Of a stretch of DNA of 64,000 nucleotides, positions 1-11,323 are shown in pieces. A program made the position numbers and the translations under genes. The stretch's first letter is position 1; every line of letters starts with the position of its first letter. The stretch is from Cristatella mucedo (lineage: Eukaryota > Bryozoa > Phylactolaemata > Cristatellidae), in assembly GCA_009760855.2 (NCBI GenBank), contig WPIO01000001.1:8409001-8473000 (forward strand). Reading direction: 5' to 3'. Below the pieces are notes generated by a model. That model made no database searches, was not told the origin of the DNA, and saw nothing but the letters and a program-made list of their open reading frames with translations.

Positions 1-1429
1 GCGTGTCCTGTCAGGCCACGGGGGTACTAGGCACCATAGGGTTGTAACAACTGTCAAATGACTGGTGCACATTCTAGTGCCTGCTCGAGCCCTAACATCG
101 GGTCAAGAATCGGTGACACACTAGCTTCTAGAGCACTGTGATTGCCCAAGCCCTTCACTCTCTTAAAGTCTATGTAGCCTTTTTTGGAGAGCCCTGGCAG
201 TGCTTTTTTTCAAAATGTTAAGCTGCATTTACGAAGGCAAAAGTTGTTTGCACTAACATGGGCAGGTTAAGTGTACATCTGGTTAGGAGCAAATGAAATG
301 CTGTTGTTGGCACTCTCTATAACCTCGAAAGAGATCTCTTTCACTTAAAAAGATCAGTACTGCGAAGCTTTAACGTAACCGAAGCTCGACTAAAAGAGAA
401 ATTGCAGTAGTGTCAACGACCTGTTTATGCTTACGACGGATTTCATGATGCACAGCCTAATTTCATGAGCCCACTTAATTTAGTGACTATCATCCCCTAA
501 GCGTTAGCTCCATAGTGGTTCCAACCGTATTTTTTTGTTGTAGCCCAATATTCGCAGCTCTTAGAATCCTAAATACTATTTAGATAGACCTAGGTCCTAG
601 TGCAGAAGTGATTACGTTAGCATACATATCAGTGGGTTTGGACTCGCCTGCTAAAGAGATTATTGCTGGGCCCTGAGCACCAGTGCTAGTGTCTTCTCGG
701 TGTAGTTTGGTTCAACGAGGCTGGCAGCCATGAATGGCATAGCTATACAGTAATATTAAAATGGTAGCAGCACCAGCAGTTTGTGGCTAAATATAGCAAT
801 TGCAGATTAGAGTTGATTTAAGAGTTACCGATCAGACAAGCTGGCAAGGTCTGTATTTACACAGAGGCCATCCCAGCTAGACTCATAATATTGCCTACCA
901 TCGGGAGAAAGTATAGGTGGATTGGCCGTTAAGAAACCTTGGGAAGTCTTCGTCCGGTGTAGGGCATGATTATCATACTTCTGAAACCTTGCCATTAGGT
1001 TTCTGTGTCCAAATGCAATGTTCTCAGTTGCAAAAGAATGTGAATTGACGAATCCAAATCTCTATTTACAAATCCGGTTTAGATTTAGACTAAAGTTTGT
1101 CGGTAGTAGCAAATCGGTAAGAACAGCTTGTCTAAACAGCCAGCCGGCAGCAGCAACTGCCTGCTAATAACTGTGGTGTCAGTGACGATATGGATGCTGA
1201 CAACTACAACAGCAGTGGTGCGCTTACAGCTGTGTCTGTGTTTACATCTACTTTACCTTGGATATTCCACTCAGACACGTGAGGGCCACCTCTCAAAATT
1301 CTAGTACTTTACTGTGGGGGAGAGGAAGCATGCCTTTTTTCCATTGATCTCTTAGGGAAGCATTACCTTGCCTACTAATATGACACTGGGCTACTGCCAG
1401 TGTCACTTGAGAGCATTTCCACCACAGGC
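1..1429. other. no recognisable gene
   Basis: This AT-rich stretch has dense stop codons in all frames and no ORF with recognisable protein character. I saw no tRNA-like promoter boxes, hairpin tails or long simple repeats. It could be intronic or upstream sequence of the NCOA4-like gene whose last exon lies at 6052-7040, but no exon could be supported here. Confidence 0.4.
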
Positions 1430-2245
1430 AGGCGTGATAGTTTTGGGTATTCTGATGCTATCTTTGCTGTGACTGTGCCTATGACCTCCTTAGCACAAAG
1501 TGTCATGTTGCTTTTATCAGTGGCTACCGATGAGCCGTCTTTGGTGGGTCAATATGAATCTACCTATATTCTGGTTTCGTCCTATCAACCGCTTGGTCGT
1601 CAATGTACGAATCGAATCGTGAGATGAGTGCTCTGTTGAGCTCTTGGTCTGGCACTAACTTGCTCCTGTGGCTCAGCATGAAGTGAAAAGTAGCCCACCG
1701 GCAGTTACTGAGGCCAAAATCGATGGCTCACTGACTTCCCCCTCCCGCTACTTGCCACTTAGCATGCAAGCCACTTTATCGGCCTCACGGAGGTCATGCT
1801 TCCCTTACGGACGTTAGAACACCAGTAAATGCACCATCTACGTGGGGCTGCTGTTGCAATCGGCCGACAAATGCGAAACATGCCTGCCTCAGCCCCACTA
1901 CTTCCAGTCGGCCGATCGGAGGCATTGGACAGTCTCTTAAATTTTGCCTGTTAAATGTCTTCTTACTGAAAACCGAAGGGCTACTTATAAAGCTCGATCA
2001 GGTTATCCTTGTGAAGGTCGGTGAATTGTTTCTGACTGAGACTTGTATGATGCCCTGCTGTATATCTGAGATCACCCCACCTGGGTTCTCATTCTTTCAG
2101 AGTTTGCGGTCTGACCAGGTAGGTGGCAGGTTGCTGTCGTTGTTTGTGAATTGCCTGGCTGTAAGACCTGTAGTTTTTTGTACGGATCATTGTTTGCATC
2201 AGCTGCTATTGATGCTCATTAATGACTCTGCCTGTCACAGTTAGA
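1430..2245 (+). mobile_element. CR1/L2-type LINE, 5' region and endonuclease fragment
   Basis: This is a decayed non-LTR retrotransposon piece. The first 200 bp (about 1435-1625) are repeated, with divergence, at 2335-2530, and related sequence lies at 12420-12620. It therefore looks like the 5' part of one family. From about 2010 a reading frame contains LTET followed by ISEITPPGFSFF, which matches the N-terminal part of the APE-type endonuclease of CR1/L2 elements (LTETW, then a PGYSF-like segment). Frameshifts and stops show that it is dead. It is truncated before the catalytic GDLN motif and is followed by a SINE fragment. Confidence 0.7.
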
Positions 2246-2334
2246 TTAAATAAAAGGTTAGCTCATTCGGCAGCCTCATTTATATAGCAGCAGAACAGAC
2301 TTAATGGCTATCATCACCATTTGCAGTGGGTATT
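2246..2334 (-). mobile_element. SINE family 1, 3' fragment
   Basis: Read on the minus strand, this fragment has the non-tRNA body shared by the other family-1 SINEs: a CACTGCAA-like start, a 'gatagcc..aag..t' block, the 'ctatataaatgaggctg' block and the end near 'gctaac'. The tRNA-like head is absent. It lies between two pieces of the same LINE family, so it may mark an insertion or recombination point. Confidence 0.6.
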
Positions 2335-5035
2335 ATTTTGGGTATTCCTATGCTATCGTTGCTGTGACTGTGCATTAGCTGTCCTCGGGCCTGCTTAGCA
2401 TAAGGTGTTATGTCGCTGTTTATCAATGGCTACCGGTGGGCCGTCTTCGGTGGGTCAGTATGAATCTCCCTGTATTCTGCTTTCGTCATATCAACCGTTC
2501 AGTCGTCAAATCTACGAATCGAATCGTGAGCTGGGTGCTCTGTTGAACCCTTGGTTTGGTCATAGATTGCTCCTGTCGGTGACCGTCTTCTGGATCTACA
2601 ATGGATGTCTTACTACTGACCATGTTGTGTGCCCTCTGACCATTTCACATCATTGCTCAGTTGTGTATACTGTTCTTGTTCCATCGTTTGTTCAGGGTAG
2701 CATCGAGATTGTCTGTAGATGCAACTTAAACAGCATAGATGGTGAGACATTTTTTAATCTGCCTGATGGAAGTCTTCTTGATTCGCACTTAGATTGGTTA
2801 GACTTTGCCGACTACCTCGATATTTGCTGCAGTAAACTCAAAACTTAGGAATGCTCTCTACTACTATGCTCCCCTGCATTCTGTCCTTTTACAGTGTCGT
2901 GGAGATTCCTTTCAATTTACCAAAAACTTCAAAAAATGCACCATGTTAAGCGCAGGCTTGAACTTTGCTTTAAGAAGTCTGGGTCTGACGATGATTTGGC
3001 CAAGTTCGAAGACCTCCTCCGTGTCTGCACTGGGAGGGTTAGAAAAGCTAGGTCTTCTTTTTTCACACTAAAACATGAGTCTTGTCAGTCAGACACGAAA
3101 CAAATCTATTAGGTAGTGATTGATTTGCTTCCCTACTGTAGGAGTTCACATTCCGACGATATTAAAGGTTCGGCCAATACATTTGTCACACTCTGTGTTG
3201 AAAAAGTTGCGCATATTCATGCCTCTGTAATGCCACCTCTGTCTAAAGGTGTTGTGTGACCTCCCTTAAGAAATTATCTGCTGTTTCTATGCGAAGTGGC
3301 TGACTTAATTAAGTTCAGTAAAAGTGATAGTCTCCTGAAGACCCTACATCATCATTGTCGCTCTGGTCTTCTCTAGTAGATGAACTTATTCCAGCCATGA
3401 CTGATGGTTAGTGCTTCTCTGGGTAAAGGGGTTGCTCTAACGTCTTTTAAATCGCCTATCGTTCGAGCATAACTTGAAAAACCTTGGTTGGATTCAGAGA
3501 TCCTAGCTAAGTATCGCCGTGTGTTCCGTCTTTTTGTCAAAGACTCTTGAAAACATTTTTGCTAAGCAGCTTGTTGGAAGCATTGAAAAGAAAAAATTGT
3601 CAGAGAAATATCAGTCGGGTTACAAGAGAAACCACTCCTGAAACTGCTCTTCTTAATGTGACCAACGACATCCTAAGCTGTAATGATAGTGGTAGTGTCA
3701 CTGCCCTGGCCCCTTCGTAATCTCTCAGCTGCATTTGACACTATTGATCACGATATCCTACTGTACCGATTGAGAATAACCATTGGTCTTTTAGACGACG
3801 AACTGACGTGGTTCCAATCGTACTTGTGCGGTCGCGTTCAACCCATATCATATGAGGTGGTCTCCTCCAGCACACCGGTTACCAGTTGAGTTCCACAAGG
3901 GTCTATTCTAGGTCCTCTGCTTTTATACCGAGACTCTCGGAAAAGTGATTCGGGAGCATAGGATTGGCTATAACTTCTATGCTGACAATGTGCAGCTGTA
4001 TTTGTCATTAAAACCATCGTAATCCATTACATCAACCAATAAACTGGATGTTTGCCTTGCAGATATTTGATCTCTAATGACAGCCTATTTATTCAAACTA
4101 AATGATAAACCGAATTCCTACTCAAAGGACATCCAAAACGTGCAACTGGACTAAGATAATTTGCTTTTCTGATACGTGATGCCGTTTTGCCTTAGATACG
4201 ATGTCTAAATGATAAACCGAACTTCTACTCATAGGACATCCCAAGCATGCAACTGGACTAAGATAATTTGCTTTTCTGATATGTGATGCCTTTTCCCCCC
4301 AGATACGATGTAGTCGGAATTTAGACATACTCTATCATAATTGCATACATTTTTGAAAAGTTTTTGTTTACATGTTGATAGTTTAATTAAGAAGACTGCC
4401 TCTGCAGATACCCACCTAGCACGTTCGTTCTTGATTATGTGCTCTCTACCACAACGGCTTGTGTAAAATTTAACTAGCTCCCTATTTAGGCTGGACTAGT
4501 GCAATTATGTTTTGGCTAGGCTACCGAAAAAAGCCGTTAAGCCTGTGCAGCTGATGATGAATATGGCTGCAGGGCTAGTCATTAGTTCCCAGAGGTTCAG
4601 CTATGTGGCACTTTTGCTGAAGGGGCTGCAATGACCCCCGGATGATCAACTATTACAGAGCAAGATTCTCCCACTGTCACGCAAAGCCTGCTATGACTTA
4701 GCTTCAGACTTGCTAGGCTAACTGTTGTACCAACTTCAGCCTCCTCGAGTACTCTGTCGATATTGAATTAATTCTTCTATCCTATTCATAAGGACCGTTA
4801 GTAACAAAAGCTATTGTTCTGCACGTCCTGGACTGTGGAACTCACTTTCAAAATTTGCATTCGACAGCAGCTACTCTCCTGCTGCCGGATATGGCACTTT
4901 CTTTCTAGTCGTCTTGAGCTGCTACTTCCGTGTGGCTGAATTCCTTGACTGCCCTGGTGCCTTAGCTACTCACTTTCTCTTTATTGTGAGAAATTAAGTC
5001 TGTTGGCTACAGTAGATGCACTGAAAGCGTGGTGT
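2335..5035 (+). mobile_element. CR1/L2-type LINE, decayed copy with RT domain
   Basis: The copy restarts with the 5' segment also present at 1435-1625, then jumps to the end of the endonuclease and the spacer (about 2610-3110, in broken frames). It continues into reverse transcriptase. Near 3720-3850 one frame reads LSAAFDTIDHDILLYRL and WFQSYLCGRVQ, the RT block of CR1/L2 elements. This is followed by a VPQGSILGPLL-like segment (about 3890-3925) and a YADN box in place of YADD (about 3975). The C-terminal part appears near 4490-4610 (LDxCNYVLARLP) and 4830-4860 (RPGLWNSLSKFAF). The 3' end resembles the fragment at 8190-8660. Many stops and frameshifts and an internal tandem duplication show that it is inactive. 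Confidence 0.8.
4099..4311 (+). repeat. 107-bp tandem duplication inside the LINE
   Basis: Two copies of a 107-bp unit (starts at 4099 and 4206) lie head to tail within the LINE RT region. They differ at a modest number of positions. Each unit starts with 'taaatgataaacc' and ends near 'agatacgatgt'. The duplication arose after insertion or during decay, because it disrupts the RT frame. Confidence 0.85.
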
Positions 5036-6051
5036 TCTGCACGGCGACACATGCATAAATATTACAGCAGGAAGCAATATTTATCTTAGAGTGGTCCGTT
5101 CAGTAGTCAGACAGCGATTATGTCGATGGAAGCCTTCCAAGTTTTAGGTATTTTTTATTAAGTAGGGTACTCGTAGCATTATAAGACTGTAGTGGTTACT
5201 GTAATCCCAAAAGTTAAGTGGATATACCAGTATGCTGGATTCACATAGCCCAGCCCACACATACTAATATTACTGCAAGCGTCAGCTATATCATTTTGAC
5301 ACATCTGCTGGCAGTAATCTTGCGAGACTGTTTATATCAACCTTAATTGGTTGGCCTGGTGTGTTGGCCTTTTAAATTGACTATCATGCTTATCTGTAGC
5401 AGGAGGATTGTAACTGAGTACCAACCCTCAACAAATTTCTTGCTACTGGCTTTGGAATTGTGTTTACTCTACCTCATAAGCCCTTGTGCCCGTTCATGCT
5501 GTAACCGGTCGCTGTGACTTAACTTATCGTTTTGCACATTGTTTGTGACAGCAGGTCTGGCGGGACATAAGCTCTAAGGATGTAGTCGGTTACCGACTTG
5601 TTTGAAAATCTATTCGCATGAATGTCTTGATGCTGCTGCCTCCACATCTTGGTGCTGGTTCTGCCGATACAACCGATAGTTACCCTTTGCTGTATTATGT
5701 GCCTTTCCTTGTTTCCTTGCTTCTTTTGTCCTTAGCCGCATCGTGGACTGACTGTGCAAAGCTGCCCCCCTCCCGACTAGCAAATGTCTTTGAGCTCACA
5801 ATCACCCCTTCAAGTTGCTCACTTGACAATTGGTGCAGTTGCTGAATTTTTTGGTTGATTTAGTTTGCTGTGCAACTAGTGTTAGTTTGCAAACAATTGC
5901 CCTCTCGAGTTGGGCTGCCATGCACATGCTTCATAAATGTGGTCTGCCCGTGCTATCTGCTATTGCTGGGTGATTCTGCCCAGTTTGAATATTGCAAGCC
6001 TGCCAATAAGTGTTTTTTGAGGAGATTCTATCCCTATTCACGTCATTGCAG
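5036..6051 (+). other. probable intron upstream of the NCOA4-like exon
   Basis: No convincing coding sequence was found. Short ORFs here lack recognisable motifs. The right edge is a good splice acceptor: a pyrimidine-rich tract followed by TTGCAG ending at 6051, immediately before an open frame. An in-frame TGA at 6018-6020 separates that frame from upstream sequence. I therefore infer an intron; its 5' boundary is unknown. Confidence 0.45.
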
Positions 6052-7040
6052 TTGCAAAAGAGGATCTCAACAAGAGATCGCTTGCTGCCTACATCCACTT
6101 GGTGCAAAGCCAACGTGCATCTGAATGGCTGTGTACAGCTACAACGGCCACTGGCCTACAGGCTTCCTCCACGGCATCCAAATGGCCGTTGAACGACTTC
6201 AAGCAGTGGCTAACCGTGGATAGTGGCTCGAAGGGCTTCAGTGGTACGAAGCTTAGAGCACCACTATTATCCGATGACGACTGCTGGCTAGCAACCGATT
6301 CGGCAGCAGAGAGTGCAAGCATGAGCTTCAAGCAAAAGCTTCTCGACAATGCCAAGTGCAAGGGTGGTGACTACGACAACGATACCAGCTCGTGGACATC
6401 CGTTAAATCACGTGATCGGCGGTCTTCGTGGCTCAATGAAACATCAACACCAGTACCTCGGCGATATTCTAGGCGAGACCTTAGCCATGTTCAAGTGGAG
6501 CATTGTCGTCGTCACTCAAGTGCATCGTCGTGTGTCACACGGCCTTTAAAAGTGCTCCAATCATCCGGTAATTCGGCTTGGCTGGCTCGCCAGTCCAACG
6601 CTGGTGTTCACTCTTCGACAGGTGTAAGCTCCGGCTCGTTCTTGTGCATTCTACAGCACATAGAAGCTATTCTTCACTCGAAAGATGAATCCTGGCTGTG
6701 TCGTCCTGAACAGCCAGAACCTGCTGCTCGCAGCTGCCACAGTGATAGTGTCGGTCGAGCGGATGTGACGAAGTGGCTGGCCCATTCCTCCCTCAAAGCA
6801 GCCAGGCCGCAAGAGGCCGAACACGGCTGTACCTGGTCGGAGTCAGACGATGCAACGTCCGCAGTACAAGCCAGCATGCTGTCATGGTCTCAGAAAGATG
6901 GCAGCATTGCATCGACAACTGAGCAGGAGGATTCGGGGAGTTTCTCTTCTATTATTCAGCACATCCGTGCCATCTGCGACTCGAATTTTGGTGACTGGTT
7001 GCTGCAAGATTCAGCTGCCACTGCTAGCCAGGAATGCTAA
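6052..7040 (+). CDS. NCOA4-like protein, 3' terminal coding exon (partial)
   Basis: NCOA4 is the selective autophagy receptor that binds ferritin heavy chain and delivers it to lysosomes; it was first described as nuclear receptor coactivator ARA70. This exon keeps one frame open for 328 codons to a TAA at 7038-7040. It begins after a splice acceptor at 6049-6051 and needs one base from the previous exon. The protein is Ser/Thr-rich with eight spaced Trp-Leu motifs: SEWL, KQWL, DCWL, SSWL, SAWL, ESWL, TKWL and GDWL. From what I remember of vertebrate NCOA4, its C-terminal part has many such motifs and a ferritin-binding Ile eight residues before a Trp. Here ESWL and GDWL both have Ile at minus 8, in two related segments (LQHIEAI and IQHIRAI). 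The last Trp lies 14 residues from the end. The N-terminal coiled-coil ARA70 domain is missing, so upstream exons lie left or outside the window. Alternative: another W-L repeat protein. Confidence 0.65.
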
Positions 7041-7737
7041 TTGGTAGGTGCTGGTATCAGGCACTGTCTATCGCTGATTCTCCACAAGTGCAAGGATTTG
7101 CATCTTACTTTGCGATTATTATCTTTATCTGCGAGATCGTATCGGTTGCTGTCTGCTATGGGCCCTTCGTCAATGCATCGTTCGGCATTTTACTTTGCGA
7201 TTATTGTCTCGAATTGCAGGTTGTAATCTCTGTGCACAAAAGATTCTGCCAAGATGGTCAGCCTCTTGCCTGCATACTTGCTAATTTTATGTGACGGTCT
7301 TCGACCTGTCGATTCAGCTACAAATGAAAGCCATGAAAAATGCTCGGCGACCATCATGAGCAGAGCCATACTGCCTGCTATTGTACTTGTGTGCACAACT
7401 GCGACCCCATCCTAATTCTTGCTGCAAACTTCAGCAGCAATCCTGTCACTGTGCTACTAAGCCTTATATTGCTTACGCCTTAGGAGGAGCCGTTTCACTA
7501 ACTATCGCATGCTGTTTCGGCTTTCTGGTCTACAACTGATCCTTCTATTATAAGAGTAATGCCAGCAGCCGATTGTAAGGCTCTCTCCACTGAGTGCAAA
7601 CTGCTCAACTGATTGTGCCCTTACTAATTCTTCAATTATTGAGCTGATAACACTGTTATGATCGCCACCCTATAATAGTTATAGCGCTTAGCACTGCTCA
7701 GAAAAGTTTTAGCTACGCTCTTTTAAACCAAATTATA

Positions 7738-7743
7738 AATAAA
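7738..7743 (+). terminator. AATAAA polyadenylation signal
   Basis: Canonical hexamer about 700 bp after the stop codon of the NCOA4-like exon, in AT-rich sequence. A second AATAAA lies at 7799-7804. Confidence 0.45.
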
Positions 7744-7798
7744 AAGAAGTTAATGGTGAAGCCTGAATCAGTTGGTGCACATGCTAACTTTTGTCAGA

Positions 7799-7804
7799 AA
7801 TAAA
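7799..7804 (+). terminator. second AATAAA polyadenylation signal
   Basis: Canonical hexamer 56 bp after the first. GT-rich sequence follows within about 30 bp (TTGTCGTGATCATTGTG), which resembles a downstream element. It may be the preferred site. Confidence 0.4.
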
Positions 7805-7810
7805 GCAGCA

Positions 7811-8189
7811 AAGTTGTCGTGATCATTGTGCACCTTTCATTTAAGCTTAAGCACAGTGCCAACAAATATGGCCTGTGTTTGCTAGTATGGCTTTGCAAGT
7901 AGGTGTTTTAGCATCTGTTATGTTCTGTGGCTGTATTTTAGTAGCGTCACAGCTTTCTCCAGCATGTCGTTGGAGCAGTCGGTGGACATTTACCTGAGGA
8001 ACATTGCTGTAATCATTGTGTGCTTAGACAAGAGTACGACACCCTAGCTAGTTCGCACGTAAGACTCCTGGCCTGTGCAACTGCTAGAAACGTTTGCATT
8101 TGTAAGTGTAACAAACTTGTGCAAGCCACAGCAGCTCATCTAATTTGTCGTCAATGGCATACTGCCACATCGCACTACTTCTGTCTGTG
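7811..8189. other. no recognisable feature
   Basis: Short intergenic stretch; nothing supported on either strand. Confidence 0.3.
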
Positions 8190-8660
8190 CTTCTCTGGCT
8201 TACTGTCAAGCATCGAATCAACCAAGATCGTCTCATCCAACAGGTGGTTTCAATTGGTTGCACCAGCCTACCTCTTTTATCCGACCTCCTTGCTCGTTAA
8301 GTGTGCATTCGTATCACCAGCTTCTCAGCTTCCTGTTGTGCCACTACTCCTTGCAATACATGGAAACCTTACTGTTATCGTGCCTTCAGTCTGGAACTTG
8401 ATTCCGGCTTTGCTCACCACCAGCATTGAATTTGCATCGTAGCTGTAAGCTAATGATGTAGCTTTCCATTCACTCGGCCCCCAGTGAACTGGCCTTGTTC
8501 GTGCGCTCTGCACGTGCATCTGTGCCTGTATAAGTGCTTTCCCTATACTACTTACTTCTTGGACTGACCCCCTGACTCGTGTATGCTTCGCGATTTCTCT
8601 TTGTTGCCTATGATGCAGTCTGTTGGCTACCATGTGCGTACTGAAACCCACTTTAACTTG
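8190..8660 (+). mobile_element. CR1/L2-type LINE, 3' terminal fragment
   Basis: Broken frames carry the end of the LINE ORF2: PAYLF (for PAYLSDLL) near 8265, then VPSVWNLIPAL near 8385 for the conserved RLWNSLP segment. The last 60 bp ('...gtctgttggctac...') match the end of the copy at 2335-5035, so both belong to one family (family A) whose 3' end lacks the GCGC hairpin tail of family B. It is 5' truncated and dead. Confidence 0.65.
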
Positions 8661-9060
8661 AGTGCACTAGCGAAAACTTGTTCTTAACATCTGCTAAATC
8701 ACTGGGGCCTTGTGGAGTTACAAACGGCAATACAACAGCAGAGGTCCAGGACGGATTGACTGGGACTGATTACAGTACAAGTTTTCGAGCGAATTTAACA
8801 GCAGAGCAAGAGAGTTAGTTCAAAGAAATTAGTACCGGACCAGACATAGCTAAGGTCAAGAAGGCCGAGATGAACAAGTAATCTCAGTTGTATCTGATTC
8901 CTGCTATTTAGAAAGCAGGTGAACTGCCCTTAAAGTTCCATGGAAGAAAATGTAGAATTCGGCAACAATGACTGTTCCAAGACTTGTGATAGGTAATATT
9001 TTTTTCAATCGAGAGCCTACTTCAGTTTCCTACCCGTTAAGATTTTTCACGTATGCGAGC
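8661..9060. other. no recognisable feature
   Basis: AT-rich, with no coding or repeat signal beyond short AG-rich runs. Confidence 0.3.
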
Positions 9061-9240
9061 AAGGGCCTGGGTGTTGACCCAGGTATAAGGTTCTCGCCCT
9101 TCACGACACAGGTGGTGTGTTCGAGTCCTGCAGCGGGTGATCTTGTATTGCCCACTGCAAGAGGTGGCCTTTAAGTCTCTCTCATGCCGCTATAGAAGAG
9201 AGTCTATAGAAATGAGACTGTTTAATCAGTAAACCCTTTT
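9061..9240 (+). mobile_element. SINE family 1, near full-length
   Basis: A tRNA-like head contains a pol III B-box-like GTTCGAGTCCTGC near 9118. It is followed by the family body (CCCACTGCAAGAGGTGG, then GCCGCTATAGAAG and GAGACTGTTTAATCAG). The same order recurs in copies near 18.7, 41.1, 41.7, 43.5, 55.9 and 60.0 kb. It is presumed non-autonomous, transcribed by pol III and mobilised by a LINE. Confidence 0.75.
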
Positions 9241-9359
9241 TAAAGATGTAGGCTTTTTTGCGGGAGTCCGTAGCTCAAGGCCTTTTTAGCAGAATTTTAA
9301 TCTTCCTAACGTGCACGGACTATCAATAAGCCCATGCCTGAAGCACGGCATTCTGTTTA

Positions 9360-11321
9360 CAGTAGTCTCTCGTTTAAGTACGCAACTTAAACCGAAGTTT
9401 GCTCGTACTTAGCCGTAGGTGCGTCACGTTTTGGTATGCTCGCCTGTACCGGGCAGCACGGTTGTATTGGGAAGGGCACGCCGATCAGACGGATTCGTTA
9501 TAAATAAATAATAAATCCTAGCTGATTAAGCAGCGTCTTGCTGTATAGCGATCTGTTTGTCCTTTGATTTACCTGTCTCGTTCCTTAAAGCTGTCCCCGT
9601 TCCTTAAATCTTGATTTTGCTACGATGTCAAAGAAACCAAACGGCAAGCGCCTCGAGTCTCAACGCTGCGAATTCATCTCGAAGCTAAGCAAAGCGTCTG
9701 CTCCCAGTAAGAAGGCCGTAGCGGGGAAGTACGACGTTAAGTGAAGGTGCCATTCGAAAGATTTGGAAGGACCGTGAAGCGATCCAAGAACGATCTGCCC
9801 TGATGACTGAAGAGGCTAAGGAGAAGACTTTTTGAGTGTCTGTTGGACGACTTAGGGAGCTTTAGGACGTGCTTTTTGTCTGGATTGACAGCATGCGTTG
9901 TGCCAGCCTTCCTGTACCACCATCCCTCGCCATAGTCAAAGCGGAAAGCATTACTTCCAGCCTCTCAATTCCGGAATCAGATTTTAAGGCATCTTGGCAA
10001 TAGTTAAGTCGATGCAGAGGTCGGTGTGGATTGCAGAAGATTCTCCTTCACGGAGAGGACGCAGAAGTCAACTAGAATGATCCGGAATTTTTAGCTGCTT
10101 TAGAAAACCTTTACGCGATTATTGCAAAATATGACCCCAAAAATGTCAACCACTAGAGGCAAAAAGATGGCGAAAGATCGAGTTTCTCTGACTGTCTGCG
10201 CCAACGCTACCAGAACTCGCAAAGAAATCCTTGCGCTTTGATCGGAAAACCCAGAGAACTAGCTCGTATTAGGGACCGACATTGGCTAGCTTCTCATTTC
10301 AATCAAGCGAAAGCTTGGATGGATGTAGGAACCTGTTGGAAATGGTTCAATGAGGTGTATTTTCCAGAAGTAAAAAAAGGAATTGGACTTCGCGTTCTAT
10401 TGCTGATGGACTACGCTCCATGATATTGTGAAGCCTTCGAACGCAACAATATTCGAATTGTTTTCTTTCCCCCGAATTGTACAAGGTAGAAATAGCCTTG
10501 TGACATGGGAATAATCGCAGGTCTGAAAAAGTGAGCAAAATATTTGTATCAAGGATGTTCTTGACTTTTACGAACTTAACGAAGAGACGAAAAGTCGAAA
10601 GAAAGATCAGAGGCGAAGATTGCGACGAAGTGCTGCCGGCGTCTTTTACGGGAACTCGGCGCGCGTGCTCGATGCTGCAAGTTATGCAAAAGAAAATTGG
10701 TATTCTGTTTCGCCTAGCTCGATCAAAAATCCTTTCGTTAAGGCCAAACTAATGACTTTAGAACCAGAACCGGAGGCTGATAGCAATATTGAAGCTTGTG
10801 GACCGAACTCGCGAAGGCTTTCAAAACATTGAATTTACCTATCGCTTCATCGGAACTGGAAGACTTCGTTCACGTTGATGACGAGAACAACGAAGAATAT
10901 GTTGCTGCGGTATTGGAAGATATTGACGAGCTTTTGGAGTCGATAAAGTTTGTTGAAAGTGCGATGGATGATGATGAAGTCCTTAATCCTCAATGTCGGT
11001 TTAGAAAGCGGAGTTGTATTTCAGGGGTTCGAATCCCTTTATAGGCACGTTCTCGACATCGAGGATCAGCTTCGCTGCTCTGAAGTTCAAATTTAAGCTG
11101 ACGATACATTCAACGATCTTAAGAAATTGTTTGAATCATTTCAGAGCAAGATCCGGGTGGTCTCGCTTAAAGCCAAACGCAGGAAACTTCAAAACCTGAA
11201 CCAAATGACGATTTATGACATGTTTAACTAATAAATCTTGAACCCAAAATTTTAGGAAAAAATATGCGTACTTAACCGGGATGCGTACTTTTACGGGTTC
11301 GTACTTAGCGCGAGGCTACTG
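9360..11321 (+). mobile_element. pogo/Tigger-type DNA transposon, degraded
   Basis: Both ends are visible. The left end starts CAGTAGTCTCTCGTTTAAGTA and the right end, read in reverse, starts CAGTAGCCTCGCGCTAAGTA. Each is flanked by TA (9358-9359 and 11322-11323), the expected Tc1/mariner target duplication. The decayed transposase starts at about 9626 with a psq-type helix-turn-helix: KKAVAGKYDV, a lost frame, then GAIRKIWKDRE. A DDE block follows near 10400 (VLLLMDYAP) and 10445-10530 (NIRIVFFPPNCTR, then CDMGIIAGLK). The C-terminal part (LDAASYAKENWYSVSPSSIK, about 10670) is followed by an acidic stretch. At least four frame breaks make it inactive. A SINE scrap sits inside it. Confidence 0.88.
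9500..9556 (-). mobile_element. SINE family 1, 3' tail fragment inside the pogo element
   Basis: Read on the minus strand it gives the end of the SINE body and its tail: TATACAGCAAGACGCTGC, TTAATCAGCTAGGATTTA and an ATTT-repeat tail. The insertion is nested between the left inverted repeat and the transposase start, so it postdates the pogo insertion. Confidence 0.6.
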
Positions 11322-11323
11322 TA

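Larger units (their letters stand above)
7041..7810 (+). other. probable 3' UTR of the NCOA4-like gene
   Basis: No long ORF follows the TAA, and two AATAAA hexamers occur within 770 bp. A 16-bp word ('ttactttgcgattatt') is repeated 85 bp apart, at 7105 and 7190, so part of the UTR may derive from a small duplication. The extent of the transcript is inferred. Confidence 0.45.

Noticed and set aside
7041-7870. iron-responsive element in the UTR of the NCOA4-like gene
   Set aside because: I looked for a CAGTGN loop with a bulged C and paired 5-bp stem; the CAGTGC near 7855 has no matching stem.
9061-9130. possible functional tRNA gene
   Set aside because: The tRNA-like head lacks a full cloverleaf and is followed by the SINE body; it is a SINE head, not a tRNA gene. 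The same applies to the heads at 18.7, 30.3, 41.1, 43.6 and 55.9 kb.
11020-11050. tRNA-like GGGGTTCGAATCCC with following text
   Set aside because: It has a perfect B-box-like palindrome, but no matching acceptor stem, A box or anticodon arm upstream, and it lies inside the pogo transposase region.
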